Part shown: positions 6,965-14,715 of the stretch, piece by piece
Numbering within the stretch: the first letter of the stretch is position 1
Layout of the letters: each line of letters begins with the position of its first letter
From: JBBQRS01 sp038214535
Lineage (GTDB): Bacteria > Chloroflexota > Anaerolineae > CG2-30-64-16
Direction of reading: 5' to 3'
NCBI GenBank assembly: GCA_038214535.1
Contig: JBBQRS010000017.1
Location: 1-54,438, forward strand
DNA length: 54,438 bases
Position numbers and translations under genes: made by a program
Notes under the pieces: generated by a model
What the model was told of the DNA's origin: nothing
The model's input: only the letters and a program-made list of their open reading frames with translations
Database searches by the model: none

Positions 6965-8413
6965 ATGTCGGTTTCAATCAAGGTCGGGTTCGTTCCCTCT
7001 TATCGTTTCGCCTGGACGTTCTGGACGCAGAAGATGCGCGACGAGAGCCTGGCGGCCATCGAAAGCCTGCCGGGGGTCGAAGTGGTGGTTCCCGGCGTCG
7101 GGCCGGAAGGCAGCCAACCGAACCCGGAGACGGGCGCGGTGGCGCTGGGCGGCGTACACAACCTGGACGAGGCCGAAGCCGTGGCCGAATATTTCGCCCG
7201 CCAGCACGTGGACGCGTTGATCCTGTGCCCGCTGGATTTCGGCGACGAGCGCTCGGCGGCCAAGATCGCGGAAAAGCTGGACGTGCCGGTGCTGCTGTAC
7301 GCGACGAAGGAGCCGCCGGCGCTGGAAGGCCCGGCTATGGCCCGCGCCTCCGACTCCTATTGCGGCAACCTCTCGATGGCTTCGGCGCTCTACCGGCGCA
7401 AGATCCCCTTCCACTACGCGGGCATCTTCTTCCCCGATGAACCCGAATTCCTGGCCGAGATAGACAAGTTCGTGCGCGCCGCCGCCGTGGTCAAGGGGCT
7501 GCGCGGGGCGCGGCTGGGTCAGGTCGGCGTGCGCCCGCCCACGTTCGAGACGGTAGGCTATGACGAGGTCGCGCTGATCCAGAAGTTCGGCCAGAACATG
7601 GTCTACGCCAACATCTCGGACGTCACCGGGCGGGCAGACGCCCTGAACGACGACGACCCGCGCGTGCAGGAAGTGATCGCCAACGTGCGCGGCAGCGTGG
7701 CGGAAATCACCGTCTCGGATCACTATCTCGTCAATGCGGCCAAACTGGAGGTCGCGCTGAGCGACTTCGCGCGGACGAATAAACTCTCGGCCATGGCCGT
7801 GCAGTGCTGGCCGTCGGTCCAGCAGTTGACCGGCATTTCGGTGTGCGCGGTGTATGGCCGGCTAACCGACAACGTCGTCCCCACGGCGTGCGAGACGGAC
7901 GTGTTGGGCGCGGTGGCGATGCTGGCGACCTATCACGCGGCGATGGGCGAATACCCGCCCCACTTCGTGGACTGGACCATCCAGCACCGCGAAAACCCGA
8001 ACTGGCTCCTGGCGTGGCACTGCGGCAACGCCCCCGTTTCGCTGGCGCGCACGAAGGAAGAGGTCGCGCTGCGCTCGCGCAAGGATATGGCGGGCGCGCT
8101 GCCCACGCCCGACGAGGATGCCCAGGCGGGGCTCTATCAGTTCCGCGTCCGGCCGGGCAAAGTGACCTTCTGCCGGCTGGCCGAATATGACAACGCGTGG
8201 AAGATGCTGATCGCGCGCGGGGACGCCGTGCCATCGGACGAGACGCTGGCCGGTACGTGGTCGTGGGTCGAGGTGAGCGATCACGCGAAGCTCTATCGCA
8301 CGCTGGTCGAAGAGGGCTTCATCCACCACGCGAGCATGATCCACGGCGACCTGGTCGAGCCGCTGGTCCTCGCCTGCAAGTTCCTCGACATCGAACCCGT
8401 CATTGTGAATTAG
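6965..8413 (+). CDS. L-fucose/L-arabinose isomerase-like sugar isomerase
   Basis: A 482-residue protein; ATG 6965 is preceded by AGGAG at a good distance, while the longer frame starting at 6878 reads through a palindromic repeat and is rejected. The fold and motifs match the L-fucose isomerase-like superfamily: an N-terminal Rossmann-like half (GVHNLDEAEAV, LILCPLDFGDE) and a C-terminal half with the metal-binding Glu in ACETDVLGA (Glu310) and a late His in MIHGD (His460). These enzymes interconvert aldose and ketose using Mn2+. The exact sugar cannot be told; the protein is clearly divergent from FucI and AraA. It is followed 23 bases later by a kinase, then an aldolase. Confidence 0.78.
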   Translation: MSVSIKVGFVPSYRFAWTFWTQKMRDESLAAIESLPGVEVVVPGVGPEGSQPNPETGAVALGGVHNLDEAEAVAEYFARQHVDALILCPLDFGDERSAAKIAEKLDVPVLLYATKEPPALEGPAMARASDSYCGNLSMASALYRRKIPFHYAGIFFPDEPEFLAEIDKFVRAAAVVKGLRGARLGQVGVRPPTFETVGYDEVALIQKFGQNMVYANISDVTGRADALNDDDPRVQEVIANVRGSVAEITVSDHYLVNAAKLEVALSDFARTNKLSAMAVQCWPSVQQLTGISVCAVYGRLTDNVVPTACETDVLGAVAMLATYHAAMGEYPPHFVDWTIQHRENPNWLLAWHCGNAPVSLARTKEEVALRSRKDMAGALPTPDEDAQAGLYQFRVRPGKVTFCRLAEYDNAWKMLIARGDAVPSDETLAGTWSWVEVSDHAKLYRTLVEEGFIHHASMIHGDLVEPLVLACKFLDIEPVIVN

Positions 8414-8436
8414 TCACCACGAAGAAGCGAGCGCGC

Positions 8437-9402
8437 ATGAGCGGAATCAGGGTTGTGGGGCTGGGCATGGCGTGCCTGGATATCGTGCTGCGGATGTATG
8501 ACATGCCCACGTGGGAGCACGGCACGCGGCTGGAGGCGGCGGCGATTGACGGCGGCGGCCCGGTGGCGACGGCGGTGGTGGCGGTGCAGCGGCTGGGCGT
8601 GCCGGCGGGGTTCATCGGCACCTGCGGCAGCGACCGGCTAGGCGACATCAAGATGCAGACGCTGGTCGAGCAGGGGCTGGACGTGAGCCAATTGGTGCGT
8701 CGGGATGGCCCGGAAGACCAGACGGTGCTGGTGAGCGTCCACGCCGAGACGGGCGAGCGGGTCTTCTCAGGCTACAAGCACTGGGCGCGCACTCCCCTGA
8801 CGCCCGCCGAGATCAACCGGGACTACATCGTCGCCGCGGATTATCTGCACCTGGACGGCGCGCACGCCGAGGCGGCGCTGGTCGCCGCGCGCTGGATGCA
8901 CGAAGCGGGCAAGACGGTGGTGCTGGACGGCTCCTCCACGCACGAGCCGGTGCGCCCGGCCATGCGCGCGCTGGTCGAAGAGGCCGACATCGTGATCACG
9001 GGTTCGGGATTCGGCCCCGCGCTCACGGGCCTGGCCGACCTGTGGGAGGTGGGCGCGGCGATCACGCAGATGGGGCCGCAGGTCGTGGTGCAAACGGAGG
9101 GCAAGGACGGCGCGTATACCGTCACCGCGGACCAACGCTTCCACACCCCCAGCTTCGACGTGGAGGTACTGGACACGACGGGCGCAGGCGACGTGTTCCA
9201 CGGCGCGTATATCGTCGGGCTGTTGCAGGGCTGGGACGTGCGCCAGACGGCACAGTTCGCCACGGCGGTCAGCGCGCTGAAGCTGCGCAAGCTGGGCGGC
9301 CGCGCCGGCATCCCGACGTTCGCGGAAACGTTGGCGTTCCTGGCCGCGCGCGGGATTGTGTTACCGGCGGCGGCAGCGGATACGGAACGGATAAGCGGAT
9401 GA
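8437..9402 (+). CDS. PfkB-family carbohydrate kinase
   Basis: A 321-residue ribokinase-fold enzyme. N-terminal VVGLGMACLDIVL and IDGGGPVATAVVA match the first PfkB signature region, and DTTGAGDVFHGAY (residues 246-258) is the second signature, with catalytic base Asp252 in the GAGD anion hole. It should phosphorylate a ketose or ketose phosphate made by the upstream isomerase. ATG 8437 lies 23 bases after the isomerase stop and has only a weak ribosome site (GAAGAAG). The longer frame overlapping the isomerase has no support. Confidence 0.9.
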   Translation: MSGIRVVGLGMACLDIVLRMYDMPTWEHGTRLEAAAIDGGGPVATAVVAVQRLGVPAGFIGTCGSDRLGDIKMQTLVEQGLDVSQLVRRDGPEDQTVLVSVHAETGERVFSGYKHWARTPLTPAEINRDYIVAADYLHLDGAHAEAALVAARWMHEAGKTVVLDGSSTHEPVRPAMRALVEEADIVITGSGFGPALTGLADLWEVGAAITQMGPQVVVQTEGKDGAYTVTADQRFHTPSFDVEVLDTTGAGDVFHGAYIVGLLQGWDVRQTAQFATAVSALKLRKLGGRAGIPTFAETLAFLAARGIVLPAAAADTERISG

Positions 9403-9403
9403 C

Positions 9404-9478
9404 GTAGGGGCGGGGTTGCCCCGCCCTTGCAGGCAATTCCGTAAATGACGCGAGGACGGGGAGACACCGCCCCTACGG
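9404..9478. repeat. GC-rich palindromic repeat (GTAGGGGCGGG type)
   Basis: GTAGGGGCGGGG followed by CCCCGCCC, then ACCGCCCCTAC as the distant arm. A related shorter hairpin occurs at 10432-10453. It sits between the kinase and aldolase genes. Confidence 0.7.
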
Positions 9479-9558
9479 GGATCGCGGAGTTCGCATCCCC
9501 TCAGATGCGAACCGCGCACGCGTCAAAGAAATAGCTGACCCAGGAGAAGAGGAAAACG

Positions 9559-10407
9559 ATGCCATTAGTCTCAATCGTCGAACAATTGAAGCGCGGGCGC
9601 AGCGAAAAGTACGCCGTGCCGTTGTTCGATACATTCAATATGGAAACCACCGAGGGAATGTTCCAGGCGCTGGAAGAAACGCACGCGCCGGGGATCGTCG
9701 CCATTTACTCCGGGCTGCTGGAGCGCCCGAACGTGGCGGCCTTCGCCGCCTATCTGATCGAGCGCGCTGCGTCCGCGCCGGGGCCGGTCTCCGTGATGTT
9801 GGATCACGGGCAATCGTTCGAGCAGTGTATGCTCGCGATCAAGCTGGGCTTTACGGACGTGATGTATGACGGGTCGCGCCGGCCCATCGAGGAGAACATC
9901 GAGACGACCGCGGCCGTGGCGCGTACTGCGCACGCGATGGGCGTCGGCGTCGAGGCGGAGCTGGGCCACGTCGGTTCGGGCAACGAGTACCAGGCATTCG
10001 GCGCGCAACGCATCGGCTTCACCGACCCGGCCGTCGTCGCGCCCTTCGTCGAGCAAACCGGCGTAGACTTCCTGGCGGTGGCGTTCGGGTCGGCCCACGG
10101 CGTTTTCCAGGGCGACCCGCAACTCGATCTGGGCCTGCTAGAGGAGATCGCCGATCAGGTGACCCTCCCGCTGGTGATGCACGGCGGATCGGGGCTGACC
10201 GAAGCGCAGTTTTGCGGGGCCGTTGAGCGCGGCATCGCCAAGATCAACATTGCGACCGACCTGTTCCAGGAGAGCAAACGCCGGATGCTGGCCGCGGCGC
10301 GCGAGGGCGATCCCAACTTCTTCGAGTTCAGCCGCATCATGAACGATACCGTCTGCGAGCGGGCAGCGTATCATCTGCGCTTGTTCGGGGCCGCCGGCAA
10401 GGCCTGA
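9559..10407 (+). CDS. Class II (zinc) ketose-bisphosphate aldolase
   Basis: A 282-residue protein of the FbaA/GatY/KbaY family. Zinc and catalytic residues are visible: MLDHGQS (Asp82, His83), EAELGHVG (Glu134, His137), VMHGGSG (His208) and the phosphate-binding KINIATDL. The enzyme cleaves a ketose 1-phosphate or 1,6-bisphosphate to DHAP and an aldehyde. ATG 9559 follows AGGAGAAGAGG. With the isomerase and the PfkB kinase it completes an isomerise-phosphorylate-cleave route for the imported sugar. It is short of the E. coli FbaA length (359) but normal for the GatY/KbaY branch. Confidence 0.92.
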   Translation: MPLVSIVEQLKRGRSEKYAVPLFDTFNMETTEGMFQALEETHAPGIVAIYSGLLERPNVAAFAAYLIERAASAPGPVSVMLDHGQSFEQCMLAIKLGFTDVMYDGSRRPIEENIETTAAVARTAHAMGVGVEAELGHVGSGNEYQAFGAQRIGFTDPAVVAPFVEQTGVDFLAVAFGSAHGVFQGDPQLDLGLLEEIADQVTLPLVMHGGSGLTEAQFCGAVERGIAKINIATDLFQESKRRMLAAAREGDPNFFEFSRIMNDTVCERAAYHLRLFGAAGKA

Positions 10408-10431
10408 GCATCTGTTCGTAACTCTGATATT

Positions 10432-10453
10432 GGGCGGGCACATAGGCCCGCCC
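10432..10453 (+). terminator. Hairpin downstream of the aldolase gene
   Basis: GGGCGGGC, six-base loop, GCCCGCCC. It lacks a T-run; probable end of the sugar operon, or simply a repeat of the GGGGCGGG family. Confidence 0.45.
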
Positions 10454-10585
10454 CGACATCACCGTTGTCGCTCGTCGTCGGGGCGACCCTGTGTGGTCGC
10501 CCGCGACATCCCCGCCTTCGCGCTGAAGGCGGGCATGTTTTATAATGAGCGGAAACGATCGGCTTTTATGAGGGAGAAACAGATT

Positions 10586-11701
10586 GTGACGAAGCTCCGC
10601 GTGTTGGTTGTGTTCGGAACCCGGCCCGAGGCCATCAAGATGGCCCCTGTCATCAAAGCCCTGGCGGCGCGCCCCGCTGATTTCGAGACGCTGACGTTGG
10701 CGACGGCGCAGCATCGCGAGATGCTCGATCAGGTGTTGGCGCTGTTCGACATCACGCCGGACGTAGACCTGAACCTGATGCAGCCGGGGCAGACGCCTTC
10801 GATGGTGGCCGCGCGCCTGCTTGAGCGGCTCGACCCATTGCTGGGCGAGATGCAACCCGACTGGGTGCTGGTGCAGGGCGACACGACAACGGTCATGGCG
10901 TCGGCGATTGCGGCGCACCACCGGCGCGCGCGCGTCGGCCACGTGGAGGCCGGTTTGCGCACCGGCGATATGGCGAATCCCTTCCCCGAAGAGATGAACC
11001 GCGTCGTCACCGATCACATCAGCGACCTCTGTTTTGCGCCCACAGCGCGTTCACGCGAGAACCTGTTGCGCGAAGGGATCGCGGCGGAGCGCATCCTCGT
11101 GACGGGGAACACCGTGGTAGACGCCCTGCGCGACGTGGCGGGACGGCCCTGGACGCCGCCGGCCGATAGCGCCCTGGCGCGCCTCGATCCGGCCTTGCCG
11201 TTGATCCTGGTGACCGCGCACCGGCGCGAGAGCTTCGGCGCGCCGCTCGAGCGCATCTACACAGCACTGCGCGAGATCGCCGCGCAAACCCGCGGGCGTG
11301 CCCAGATCATCTACCCCGTGCATCCCAACCCCAACGTCCGTGAGGTGGCGCACCGCATGTTAGCAGACCTGCCCAACCTGACCCTCATCGAGCCGGTGGA
11401 CTATCTCACGCTGGTGAACATGATGAAGCGCAGCCGGTTGATTCTGACGGACTCGGGCGGGATTCAAGAGGAAGCGCCGGCGCTGGGTGTGCCTGTGCTG
11501 GTGATGCGCGAGGTTACGGAGCGGCCCGAAGCGGTGGATGCCGGGGTGGCGCGCTTGGTGGGCGCGGACGAAGCGCGCATCGTAACGGAGGCGCTGCGGC
11601 TGCTGGATGACCCCGCGGCGCACGCAGCGATGGCGCGTGCGGTGAATCCATACGGCGATGGGCGCGCCGCGGAGCGCATCGCGGACGCGCTGGCCGGCTA
11701 A
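10586..11701 (+). CDS. wecB: UDP-N-acetylglucosamine 2-epimerase (non-hydrolysing)
   Basis: A 371-residue enzyme converting UDP-GlcNAc to UDP-ManNAc in the cytoplasm, feeding cell-surface polysaccharide synthesis. Diagnostic motifs are VVFGTRPEAIKMAP at the N-terminus, VQGDTTTVMA, HVEAGLRTGD, PFPEEMNRVVTDHISD, VTAHRRESFG, YPVHPNPNV and LTDSGGIQEEAP. I choose GTG 10586 because AGGGAG sits nine bases upstream; ATG 10568 lacks a ribosome site. A TATAAT at 10541-10546 may be its -10 box. It stands alone, without wecC beside it. Confidence 0.95.
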   Translation: MTKLRVLVVFGTRPEAIKMAPVIKALAARPADFETLTLATAQHREMLDQVLALFDITPDVDLNLMQPGQTPSMVAARLLERLDPLLGEMQPDWVLVQGDTTTVMASAIAAHHRRARVGHVEAGLRTGDMANPFPEEMNRVVTDHISDLCFAPTARSRENLLREGIAAERILVTGNTVVDALRDVAGRPWTPPADSALARLDPALPLILVTAHRRESFGAPLERIYTALREIAAQTRGRAQIIYPVHPNPNVREVAHRMLADLPNLTLIEPVDYLTLVNMMKRSRLILTDSGGIQEEAPALGVPVLVMREVTERPEAVDAGVARLVGADEARIVTEALRLLDDPAAHAAMARAVNPYGDGRAAERIADALAG

Positions 11702-11703
11702 TT

Positions 11704-11778
11704 GTCTCCGTTCGTAGCGCGCACTCCCGTGCGCCGTCATCGCTTGCGCACAGGAGTGCGCGCTACGAACGGGGAGAC
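11704..11778. repeat. Palindromic repeat family C, copy 1 (between convergent genes)
   Basis: GTCTCCGTTCGTAGCGCGCA on the left and TGCGCGCTACGAACGGGGAGA-like arm on the right form a long near-perfect hairpin. It lies exactly between the ends of the epimerase and DinB-like genes and probably ends both transcripts. Confidence 0.85.
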
Positions 11779-12233
11779 TAACGCACGCGACGACTCTCGC
11801 GAGAGGCGTGACCGTCGAGGTAAGCCAGCCAGCCGAGGCTGGTAACTTCGCCCATGTCGTTGTGCGGCACGGTGCGCGTCCCGATGCCGTCAATCTGGCG
11901 CAGTTGATCGGCCAGGGCGAGCGTGTCGGCGCGCGTGGTGCGGAACGCGTCGGCCAGCGCCGCCATCGAGTCCAGATCATCGGGCCGATAGCCGTCGTAT
12001 TCGTCCATCACCGGCTTCCCGCCCAACACGGAGCCCAGCCGGTGCTGCCCCCAACGTTCGATGCCGATGATATGTTGGGCGGCATTCCGGTTGCCCGGCG
12101 TATCGGGGGCTGACGCAAAACGGTCGGCCACCGCGATGCCCGACGCACGCAGGCTCTCCTCGATCTGCGCGATGCTGCGGTTGGCGGCGCTGCGCTCGGT
12201 GAGTGTGCGCATCAGAGAACCGATCAAGCTCAT
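11778..12233 (-). CDS. DinB-like family protein
   Basis: A 151-residue four-helix protein of the DinB/YfiT-like superfamily. Conserved features are the His in NAAQHIIGIERWGQHRLG (helix 2), YRPDDLDSMAALADAFRTTRADTLALADQL (helix 3) and two late His in VPHNDMG and YLDGHA, the usual three-His metal site. Many members are thiol-dependent S-transferases or have no known reaction. Start ATG at 12233 has AAGGAG upstream; the longer frame to 12356 has none. It converges on the epimerase gene. Confidence 0.72.
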   Translation of the reverse strand: MSLIGSLMRTLTERSAANRSIAQIEESLRASGIAVADRFASAPDTPGNRNAAQHIIGIERWGQHRLGSVLGGKPVMDEYDGYRPDDLDSMAALADAFRTTRADTLALADQLRQIDGIGTRTVPHNDMGEVTSLGWLAYLDGHASRESRRVR

Positions 12234-12435
12234 GGGCGTTGCTCCTTGAAAGTCACGGATCATATCACGTTTGCCGGTAATGATAATCCCATGGTTTAAA
12301 AGCCACAAGCCACCGGATTGGCGTATCGCCGCACAGCTATTTGTTGCATAAATCACGATATGATACAGTGATGCTCACAAACCCGCCGGGGAATGACCCC
12401 CGGCCACATCCCGCGACGTAGCCGGAGGATTTTCA

Positions 12436-13686
12436 ATGACTGAGAACTGGAACGACAACGCGCTATTCAGGCCCATCAAGATCGGGACCCATACCGCCAA
12501 AAACCGGATGATCATCAACGCGATGGAGTGTTGTGACTCCGACCCCGAGGGCAACCCCACCGACCGCACCTACGAGCGTTACACAAAGCTCGCCAGGGGC
12601 GGCGCGGCCTTGATCAACCTCGAGGCCATCACCGTCACGTATGAACACAGAGGCCGGGATGCCCAACTTAGCATCATGCCGCGCAACGAGAAGGCGCTGG
12701 CGAAGTTCGTCTCAGAAATCAAGAAGATTGACGACAGCGTGATCTTCATCTTCCAGTTGACCCATTCCGGCGAGTTGAGCCGCCCGGAATTCTCCAGACG
12801 GGTCTGCGTGAAGCCGCTGTACGGTTTTGGCGGTGATCTGCTCGAAGAAGAAGACATCGAGCGGATCATGGACGAGTTCACGCTGGCCGCTAAGATCGCC
12901 CATAACGTCGGCGCTGACGGCATTGACATGAAGCTGTGCCACGGCTACCTCGGCTCGCAGTTGCTGCGTCCGTACAATGACCGCCAGTGGAAATATGGTG
13001 GGTCGTGGGAAAATCGCAGCCGGTTCGCCTTTGAGCTTTTCGAGCGCATCGTGCGCGAAGTCAACGATCCAAATTTCGTGATGGGTTCCAAAGTCTCCGC
13101 GTGGGAAGGTTTCCCCGGCGGTTGCGGCTCGGCCGGTCCCACGTCCTCGATCATGGATCTCACCGAGTCTATCGCCCTGGCGAAAGGGCTTGAAGAACGC
13201 GGCGCGCACTACATCCTGCAATCGGCGGGCAGCCCCTCCATCACCCTGGCCCTGTCTCAGCCGGACGAAAAGATCCCCGATGATGCGTATCTGCATCATT
13301 ACTTCTCCAGCCAATACCGCAGAAATCTCAGACCGGAGACCGTGGTCATCGGTTCGGCATACTCGATCTTCGGCGATGGCCGCAACAACTTGCAGGCGGT
13401 CAAGCAAGAAGAAAACACGGTGTGGTACTGGGGCGACAAGAACATCCGCGAGGGCGTGGTAGACATGATCGCCTTCGGGCGGCAGTCGTTGGCCGACCCG
13501 GCCGCGCCGCGCAAGCTGATTGAGGGCAAGCCGGAAACCGTGGATTGGTGTACCGCGTGCGATAACTGCATCGAACTGCGCATCCGCCAGCAGAATGTCG
13601 GATGCGCCTCCTACAATATGCCGTATGTCAAGGCGTTGGCCAAGATTCGCGCAGATGAAGGCTTGCTGGCCGCCAAGCGGACCTGA
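12436..13686 (+). CDS. Old yellow enzyme-family NADH:flavin oxidoreductase with Fe-S cysteines
   Basis: A 416-residue FMN-binding TIM barrel related to the N-terminal half of 2,4-dienoyl-CoA reductase: NALFRPIKIGTHTAKNRM, LTHSGELSRP, KLCHGYLGSQLLRPYNDR and YGGSWENRSRF are the family signatures. C-terminal cysteines 372, 375, 378 and 390 resemble the 4Fe-4S site, but spacing is Cx2Cx2C-x11-C rather than the usual Cx2Cx3C. The FAD/NAD(P)H-binding C-terminal domain of the long enzymes is absent. A two-cluster ferredoxin gene follows 32 bases later and could deliver electrons. GGAGG lies seven bases before the ATG. Substrate unknown. Confidence 0.85.
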   Translation: MTENWNDNALFRPIKIGTHTAKNRMIINAMECCDSDPEGNPTDRTYERYTKLARGGAALINLEAITVTYEHRGRDAQLSIMPRNEKALAKFVSEIKKIDDSVIFIFQLTHSGELSRPEFSRRVCVKPLYGFGGDLLEEEDIERIMDEFTLAAKIAHNVGADGIDMKLCHGYLGSQLLRPYNDRQWKYGGSWENRSRFAFELFERIVREVNDPNFVMGSKVSAWEGFPGGCGSAGPTSSIMDLTESIALAKGLEERGAHYILQSAGSPSITLALSQPDEKIPDDAYLHHYFSSQYRRNLRPETVVIGSAYSIFGDGRNNLQAVKQEENTVWYWGDKNIREGVVDMIAFGRQSLADPAAPRKLIEGKPETVDWCTACDNCIELRIRQQNVGCASYNMPYVKALAKIRADEGLLAAKRT

Positions 13687-13718
13687 TCCGGCGTAGAGCA
13701 AGGAGCAAATTCCCTACC

Positions 13719-13910
13719 ATGGCGCATGTCATCACCAAAGGGTGCATCGAGTGTGGCCGTTGCAAGCGAGAGTGCCCTGAGAAGGCGATCTACCAGGGCG
13801 TCAACACGAGCGTTATTGATCCCAACAAATGCACGGATTGCGCCGCCTGCGTTGAGGTCTGTCCGTTGGAACTGATCGTGCCCGATTTTCTGGCCGTCTA
13901 CCCCCAATAG
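13719..13910 (+). CDS. 2[4Fe-4S] ferredoxin
   Basis: A 63-residue clostridial-type ferredoxin with two complete cluster motifs, CIECGRCKRECP and CTDCAACVEVCP. It carries low-potential electrons in the cytoplasm. AAGGAG lies upstream, a little far from ATG. Its position directly after the flavin oxidoreductase at 12436 suggests it is the redox partner of that enzyme. Confidence 0.92.
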   Translation: MAHVITKGCIECGRCKRECPEKAIYQGVNTSVIDPNKCTDCAACVEVCPLELIVPDFLAVYPQ

Positions 13911-14103
13911 CCCCTTTCCATCGCTTGGGCCGACACATAGCCCGCACGCGTCAATCGAGTGCAGGTGACGTGACGTTGCCTTCCACCCGTAGTGAGACGC
14001 GCCCGCATTGAAACACGCCTTACTGACGGGCACGGGCGCGATGGGCTATCCTGCATGTGTGAAACATATCTCCGGCGATGAGGCCGCAAACAGGAATAAA
14101 CTG

Positions 14104-14658
14104 GTGGACGATAACGAATTGCGTGAACAATACGACCGGCTCGATGCCCGGCTAACCGACCTGATGGCGCGCCACGGCATCACGGCGCTGCGGATCAGCC
14201 TGGGCATTGTGTTTATCTGGTTTGGCTTTCTAAAATTCTTCCCAGGGCTCAGCCCCGCGGCGGATCTGGCGGCGCGCACCATCGGCGTGCTGAGCTTCGG
14301 GCTGATTCCGCCGGCGACGGCCGTGCTGATCCTGGCGGTGTGGGAATCGCTGATCGGGATGGGGCTGCTGACGGGGCGCGCGCTGCGCCTGACGCTGGCG
14401 CTGCTGTGGGTGCAAATGCTGGGCACGGCGACCCCGCTGGTGATCTTCCCCGCGGAAACGTGGACCGTCTTCCCTATCGCGCCCACGCTGGAGGGTCAAT
14501 ACATCATCAAGAACCTGGTGCTGATCAGCGCGGGGCTGGTGTTGGGGGCTACGGTGCGCGGCGGCAAACTGGTACCCGACCGTGATCTGCCGCCCCCGCC
14601 GCCGCCCCCACGGCGACCGGGCAAGCCGAAACCGGTGGAAGTGCGCATCCGGTGGTAA
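14104..14658 (+). CDS. DoxX/DUF417-like four-helix membrane protein
   Basis: About 184 residues if GTG 14104 is the start (AGGAA eight bases before); TTG 14008 and ATG 14041 in the same frame are alternatives without ribosome sites. Four hydrophobic segments follow a short charged N-terminus; ALRISLGIVFIWFGFLKFFPG and AVLILAVWESLIGMGLL are typical of the DoxX/YkgB-like group. The C-terminus is a proline run and basic residues. Function is unknown; relatives are linked to thiosulfate or redox stress. It converges on the protoglobin-Rieske gene. Confidence 0.65.
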   Translation: MDDNELREQYDRLDARLTDLMARHGITALRISLGIVFIWFGFLKFFPGLSPAADLAARTIGVLSFGLIPPATAVLILAVWESLIGMGLLTGRALRLTLALLWVQMLGTATPLVIFPAETWTVFPIAPTLEGQYIIKNLVLISAGLVLGATVRGGKLVPDRDLPPPPPPPRRPGKPKPVEVRIRW

Positions 14659-14682
14659 CGACGAATTAGGAATTACGCACCC

Positions 14683-14715
14683 AGAAACCCGGTTTTTTGG
14701 AAAAACCGGGTTTCT
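14683..14715. terminator. Bidirectional terminator-like hairpin (repeat family A, copy 3)
   Basis: AGAAACCCGGTTTTTT, GG, AAAAACCGGGTTTCT: a near-perfect stem with T-runs in both directions, placed between convergent genes and touching the end of the Rieske protein gene at 14714. Confidence 0.8.
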
